A DNA stretch of 45,812 nucleotides from Moritella sp. F3 (lineage in GTDB: Bacteria; Pseudomonadota; Gammaproteobacteria; Enterobacterales; Moritellaceae): contig NZ_BLRL01000022.1 of NCBI RefSeq assembly GCF_015082335.1, forward strand, positions 1 to 45,812, in the 5' to 3' direction. Within the stretch, counting starts at the first letter, position 1, and each line of letters starts with the position of its first letter. A program made the position numbers and the translations under genes. Below the pieces are notes generated by a model. That model searched no databases and was not told where the DNA came from. It worked only from the letters and a program-made list of their open reading frames with translations. This document shows, in pieces, positions 42,564 through 45,812 of this stretch.

Positions 42564-43754
42564 TTAGACAAACTGACCACAGCTCCAGCCAGAAGACCAA
42601 GCCCACTGGAAGTTATATCCGCCTAACCAACCACTTACATCCATCACCTCACCAATAAAGTATAGACCTGGGGCTTTTTTCGCTTCCATCGTTTTCGATG
42701 ATAACTCGTTAGTATCAACACCACCGAGCGTCACCTCTGCGGTACGATAGCCTTCCGTACCGTTCGGTTTGACTTGCCAGTTATGTAACAACGTTGAGAT
42801 ATCATTAAGATCTTTATGCTGTAATTGCTTAAGTGTGCACTCAGGTAATAATTCATCAGCGTAAAATATCTCAACTAAACGTTTTGGTAATACACGTGCT
42901 AACGCTGTTTTCAGCGCTTGGTTGGGACTCGATGCGGTCATAGCAGCTAATGTTTCAGTTATCTCGGAATCAGGTAATAAATTGATACTAACCGCTTCAC
43001 CAGGGTTCCAATAAGATGACACCTGCAATACTGACGGACCAGAAAGGCCACGATGGGTAAACAACAACGCTTCTTTAAAACTCACACCTGATTCAGTGGT
43101 AATACGCGCCGGTAAACTCACGCCTGATAGATCAGCATATTTGTCTTTATCATGTTGCTGCAATGTAAAAGGAACCAAGCCCGCTTTAGTGGCATTGACT
43201 TGCAAGCCAAACTGCTCTGCGATCTTATAACCATAAGGTGTAGCACCAAGCTTTGGCATAGATAGACCACCAGTAGCAACGACTAGTGATGCACAATTCA
43301 ACGCACCTTGGCTGGTTTGTAAATGATAACGACCATCATCGGCTTTTTCAATAGACAGGATTTCAGTACGTAATTGGATCTTCACTCCGGCCCAATCACA
43401 TTCCGTATGTAGCATATCAACAATATCTTTTGCTGAATCATCACAGAATAATTGGCCATGCTCACGTTCATGATAAGCAATTCCATGACGCTCAACCAGA
43501 TCAATAAAGTTCCAAGCGGTATAACGGCTTAATGCAGATTTAACAAAGTGCGGATTAGAACAAATGAATGCACTTGTCGAAAGATCATTATTAGTAAAAT
43601 TACAACGTCCACCGCCACTAATAAGAACTTTACGACCCGCTTTCTTGGCATTATCGAGAACCAATACAGAGCGACCTCGGTAACCAGCACTTGCTGCACA
43701 CATTAATCCAGCTGCACCAGCACCAATTACAATCACATCACAACTTTGGCTCAT
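42564..43754 (-). CDS. yhiN: HI0933/YhiN-family flavoprotein
   Basis: FAD/NAD(P)-dependent oxidoreductase of the HI0933 family; the reaction is not established. From ATG 43752-43754 (AGAGG six bases upstream) it has 396 aa; an upstream in-frame start would add 14 hydrophobic residues unrelated to the family. Dinucleotide loop GAGAAG (11-16), family signature ISGGGRCNFTN, VVATGGLSMPKLGATPYGYK, and the C-terminal FIGEVMDVSGWLGGYNFQWA are diagnostic. Monocistronic as far as visible. Confidence 0.92.
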   Translation of the reverse strand: MSQSCDVIVIGAGAAGLMCAASAGYRGRSVLVLDNAKKAGRKVLISGGGRCNFTNNDLSTSAFICSNPHFVKSALSRYTAWNFIDLVERHGIAYHEREHGQLFCDDSAKDIVDMLHTECDWAGVKIQLRTEILSIEKADDGRYHLQTSQGALNCASLVVATGGLSMPKLGATPYGYKIAEQFGLQVNATKAGLVPFTLQQHDKDKYADLSGVSLPARITTESGVSFKEALLFTHRGLSGPSVLQVSSYWNPGEAVSINLLPDSEITETLAAMTASSPNQALKTALARVLPKRLVEIFYADELLPECTLKQLQHKDLNDISTLLHNWQVKPNGTEGYRTAEVTLGGVDTNELSSKTMEAKKAPGLYFIGEVMDVSGWLGGYNFQWAWSSGWSCGQFV

Positions 43755-43867
43755 CAAAGACCTCTTATTTAATAGCAGAAATAAACTACAATACAAAAAT
43801 GGAGCCGCAGAATAGCATTAATTATCCAGATACCCAAACGACTTCACCGCGTATACCAACAGATTTA

Positions 43868-44263
43868 TTATGCCTTGTTAATACGCTCTTCCACTTCAGG
43901 CTCTAAATAAGCCATTTCATTCAAATCTGCAGCCCAATCATGTTTTTCAGCAAGAACTCGCAACATACGGATCGCTGTAACTTGTACAATAGCAACTTCA
44001 GACCACATTGATTTATTTAAGCAACGCCAATGGTCAGCATCAATACGCTTAGGGTTATTAAGCTGTTCACTGCAAGTATCACAGATGAGAATACAATCAT
44101 CAAAATCAGGGGTTGTCGGTACTGGCGCAACTTCGAAAATATTCAGTTTTACGCCTGATGCATCGCATGTCTCACAGTGCGAACGCGCACGTCGAGCTAG
44201 ATTTTTACCGAATGCACTTAATTCATCTTTTCTATGTTGATGTTTGTCTAAGCCTTTAGCCAT
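43868..44263 (-). CDS. PhnA N-terminal-type zinc-ribbon protein, stand-alone
   Basis: 131 aa from ATG 44261-44263 (an in-frame TTG at 44272 is too close to AGGA). Two CxxC pairs, CETC and CDTC, form a zinc-ribbon-like unit, followed by the block DHWRCLNKSMWSEVAIVQVT, which is typical of the N-terminal half of longer PhnA-like proteins. The C-terminal PhnA domain of those proteins is absent; the ORF ends EPEVEERINKA. Despite the name, PhnA-type proteins are not shown to act on phosphonates in general. No phn genes are near. Divergent from serC. Confidence 0.75.
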   Translation of the reverse strand: MAKGLDKHQHRKDELSAFGKNLARRARSHCETCDASGVKLNIFEVAPVPTTPDFDDCILICDTCSEQLNNPKRIDADHWRCLNKSMWSEVAIVQVTAIRMLRVLAEKHDWAADLNEMAYLEPEVEERINKA

Positions 44264-44373
44264 GATGTTCAATTCCTATATATTTAAACTGTGTTGAAAA
44301 TACGTTTATTTGCCGTGAATAGCAAACCCTAGCGGTAATTAAAAAGACGATAAAATATCACCGGTTTAAATAC

Positions 44374-44402
44374 TTCATTGATGACAACGCGATTGCTATA
44401 AT
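44374..44402 (+). promoter_or_regulatory. serC promoter
   Basis: Perfect -10 TATAAT (44397-44402) with a weak -35 TTCATT (44374-44379) and a 17-bp spacer. It gives a leader of about 32 nt; AAGGA lies seven bases before the serC ATG. Confidence 0.65.
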
Positions 44403-44440
44403 CGTTGAAAATGGATAGCACTTTAGTAAAGGAATAACTA

Positions 44441-45562
44441 ATGATCCCAACAAATAAACCTCACAACCCTAACTTTTCATCAGGACCTTGTAGTAAACGT
44501 CCTGGTTATGAGCTAACGCAACTCGACATTACCACACTTGGTCGTTCACACCGATCTGACATAGGTAAAGCAGCACTACAGCAAGCCATTGAACAAACAA
44601 AATATTTGTTAAAGATCCCTTCTGATTACAAGGTCGGTATCGTACCAGCTTCAGATACAGGTGCGATGGAGATGATGTTGTGGTCGCTGCTCGGTGAAAG
44701 ACCCGTCGATGTTTGCTACTGGGAATCATTTGGTAAAGGTTGGTTCAGTGATATTAAAAATCAACTACAGCTTAGTGACGTTAATCCATTAACAGCAGAT
44801 TATGGTCAATTACCTGATCTGTCTCTCACGAATCCAGATCATGATATCGTTTTTACCTGGAATGGCACCACATCAGGTGTAAAGGTGGAAAACGCTGACT
44901 GGATAAGCGCGCAGCGTTCTGGTTTAACTGTCTGTGATGCAACATCTGCTATGTTTGCTATGCCAATGGATTGGGATAAGCTAGATGTAACAACCTTTAG
45001 CTGGCAAAAAGTATTAGGTGGAGAAGGTGCTCATGGCATGATTATCCTCAGTCCTGCTGCAGTGGCACGTTTAGAATCATATACACCGCCTTGGCCACTA
45101 CCGAAAATTTTCCGGTTAACACAAAATGGTAAGTTAATTGATGGCATCTTTACTGGCGCAACGATCAATACCCCATCGATGTTATGCGTCGCAGATTATT
45201 TAGATGCGTTAGATTGGATAACTGAAATTGGTGGCGTTGAAGCGGCAATTGCTCGTTCTGAGAATAACTTAGCAATCTTAAGCAATTTTGTTAGCCAACA
45301 TGACTGGATTGATTTCCTTGCGGATAAAATTGAATATCGCTCTAATACCAGCGTATGTTTACGTTTATCATTGAATGACAAGCAATTGAAAATGTTTGGT
45401 AAGTTACTCGCTGAGCAGCAAGTCGCCTATGACATCAATTCATATAAAGACGCCCCATCAGGCTTACGTATATGGTGCGGTGCAACTGTTGAGGCAGCCA
45501 ATGTTGAATTACTATTACCTTGGCTTTTATGGGCCTATAAGAGTGTAAAAGAGCACGCTTAA
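44441..45562 (+). CDS. serC: phosphoserine aminotransferase, Methanosarcina/alphaproteobacterial type
   Basis: PLP enzyme converting 3-phosphohydroxypyruvate and glutamate to phosphoserine. 373 aa. N-terminal NPNFSSGPCSKRPGYEL and LGRSHRSDIGK, the DATSAMF aspartate, and PLP lysine K190 in FSWQKVLGGEGAHG match the class seen in Methanosarcina and alphaproteobacteria rather than the E. coli-type SerC (362 aa). It may have been acquired by transfer. Single gene with its own terminator; serA and serB are not in the window. The activity is by family. Confidence 0.88.
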   Translation: MIPTNKPHNPNFSSGPCSKRPGYELTQLDITTLGRSHRSDIGKAALQQAIEQTKYLLKIPSDYKVGIVPASDTGAMEMMLWSLLGERPVDVCYWESFGKGWFSDIKNQLQLSDVNPLTADYGQLPDLSLTNPDHDIVFTWNGTTSGVKVENADWISAQRSGLTVCDATSAMFAMPMDWDKLDVTTFSWQKVLGGEGAHGMIILSPAAVARLESYTPPWPLPKIFRLTQNGKLIDGIFTGATINTPSMLCVADYLDALDWITEIGGVEAAIARSENNLAILSNFVSQHDWIDFLADKIEYRSNTSVCLRLSLNDKQLKMFGKLLAEQQVAYDINSYKDAPSGLRIWCGATVEAANVELLLPWLLWAYKSVKEHA

Positions 45563-45601
45563 TCATTGTAAGCCTATATAATCACGATAAGGTTAAACAA
45601 T

Positions 45602-45626
45602 AAAACCAGCCGCAGGCTGGTTTTTT
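45602..45626 (+). terminator. terminator after serC
   Basis: Perfect 10-bp stem AAAACCAGCC / GGCTGGTTTT with a 3-nt loop and six T. Confidence 0.93.
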
Positions 45627-45716
45627 ATTGTCTGGCATCGTAACTCATCATTATATTCGATGCACTGACTTCTTAACTCGATACAGTCGTTATCTGAACT
45701 CATAAATTTTAGACAC

Positions 45717-45747
45717 AAAAAAGCCGATATCATCTCTGATATCGGCT
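45717..45747 (-). terminator. rRNA operon terminator
   Basis: On the minus strand AGCCGATATCA-GAGA-TGATATCGGCT is a perfect 11-bp stem followed by a T-run (45717-45722). It lies about 12 bp past the 5S 3' end and closes the rrn operon to the right. Confidence 0.93.
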
Positions 45748-45759
45748 CTCTCTAATTTG

Positions 45760-45812
45760 GCGCTTGGCGATGCCCTACTCTCACATGGGGAAACCCCACA
45801 CTACCATCGGCG
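45760..45812 (-). rRNA. rrf: 5S rRNA, 3' part (cut by window edge)
   Basis: Minus-strand sequence beginning CGCCGATGGTAGTGTGGGGT and continuing with CCCCATGTGAGAGTAGG is the 3' half of gammaproteobacterial 5S rRNA. Only about 53 of roughly 120 nt are present; the rest lies beyond the right edge. The exact 3' end (45759-45762) is estimated from pairing of the end GCCAAGC with the expected 5' GCTTGGC. Confidence 0.93.

Overview
The window reads as core chromosome of a marine, probably psychrophilic gammaproteobacterium, most likely Moritella or a close relative. The best pointer is the arginine cluster argE / argCBFGH(A). In it the last gene encodes argininosuccinate lyase fused to a C-terminal N-acetylglutamate synthase domain, an arrangement known from Moritella and vibrio-type bacteria. 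The protein sequences and the E. coli-like gene order from argE to hslU agree with this placement. I see no insertion sequence, prophage, CRISPR array, integron or defence island.

Layout. (1) 1-133, minus strand: leader, boxA and a strong P1-type promoter of an rRNA operon that runs off the left edge. (2) 444-14077, minus strand: the S10, spc and alpha ribosomal-protein operons in canonical order (rpsJ to rplQ, with secY and rpoA). They include rpmD and rpmJ, an spc promoter after an S10-operon terminator, the alpha-operon pseudoknot at the rpsM start, and an S10 promoter with a roughly 190-nt leader. (3) 14529-21847: the arginine pathway, argC-B-F-G-H(A) on minus and argE on plus, diverging from a 242-bp control region with two ARG boxes centred 21 bp apart. 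(4) 22004-28693: ppc, metF, metL and metJ, with MET-box arrays before metF and between metL and metJ. The usual metB is absent. (5) 28881-31498: an S4-domain RNA-binding protein, a short malic enzyme and rpmE. (6) 31731-38356, plus strand: priA, argS, a short ftsN, hslV and hslU. (7) 38440-45562: an unannotated-looking 41-codon basic CxxC ORF, pldB-yigL, a large lipoprotein, a YhiN-type flavoprotein, a stand-alone PhnA-N-type zinc-ribbon protein and a Methanosarcina/alphaproteobacterial-type phosphoserine aminotransferase. (8) 45717-45812, minus strand: terminator and 3' end of a 5S rRNA gene whose operon lies beyond the right edge.

Both ends therefore lie in rRNA-operon sequence of the same orientation. 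This suggests a chromosomal segment between two rrn copies, or a contig broken at them. The genes cover ribosome assembly and transcription (r-proteins, RpoA), secretion (SecY), anaplerosis (Ppc, malic enzyme) feeding aspartate-family and arginine synthesis (MetL, MetF, Arg enzymes), replication restart (PriA), division (FtsN) and proteolysis (HslVU).

I found no convincing new multi-gene system. The points most worth a second look are the 41-aa ORF near 38.5 kb, the loss of metB from the met cluster, the type of SerC, the cysteine tail of the ArgH(A) fusion, and several strong inverted repeats that do not look like ordinary terminators.
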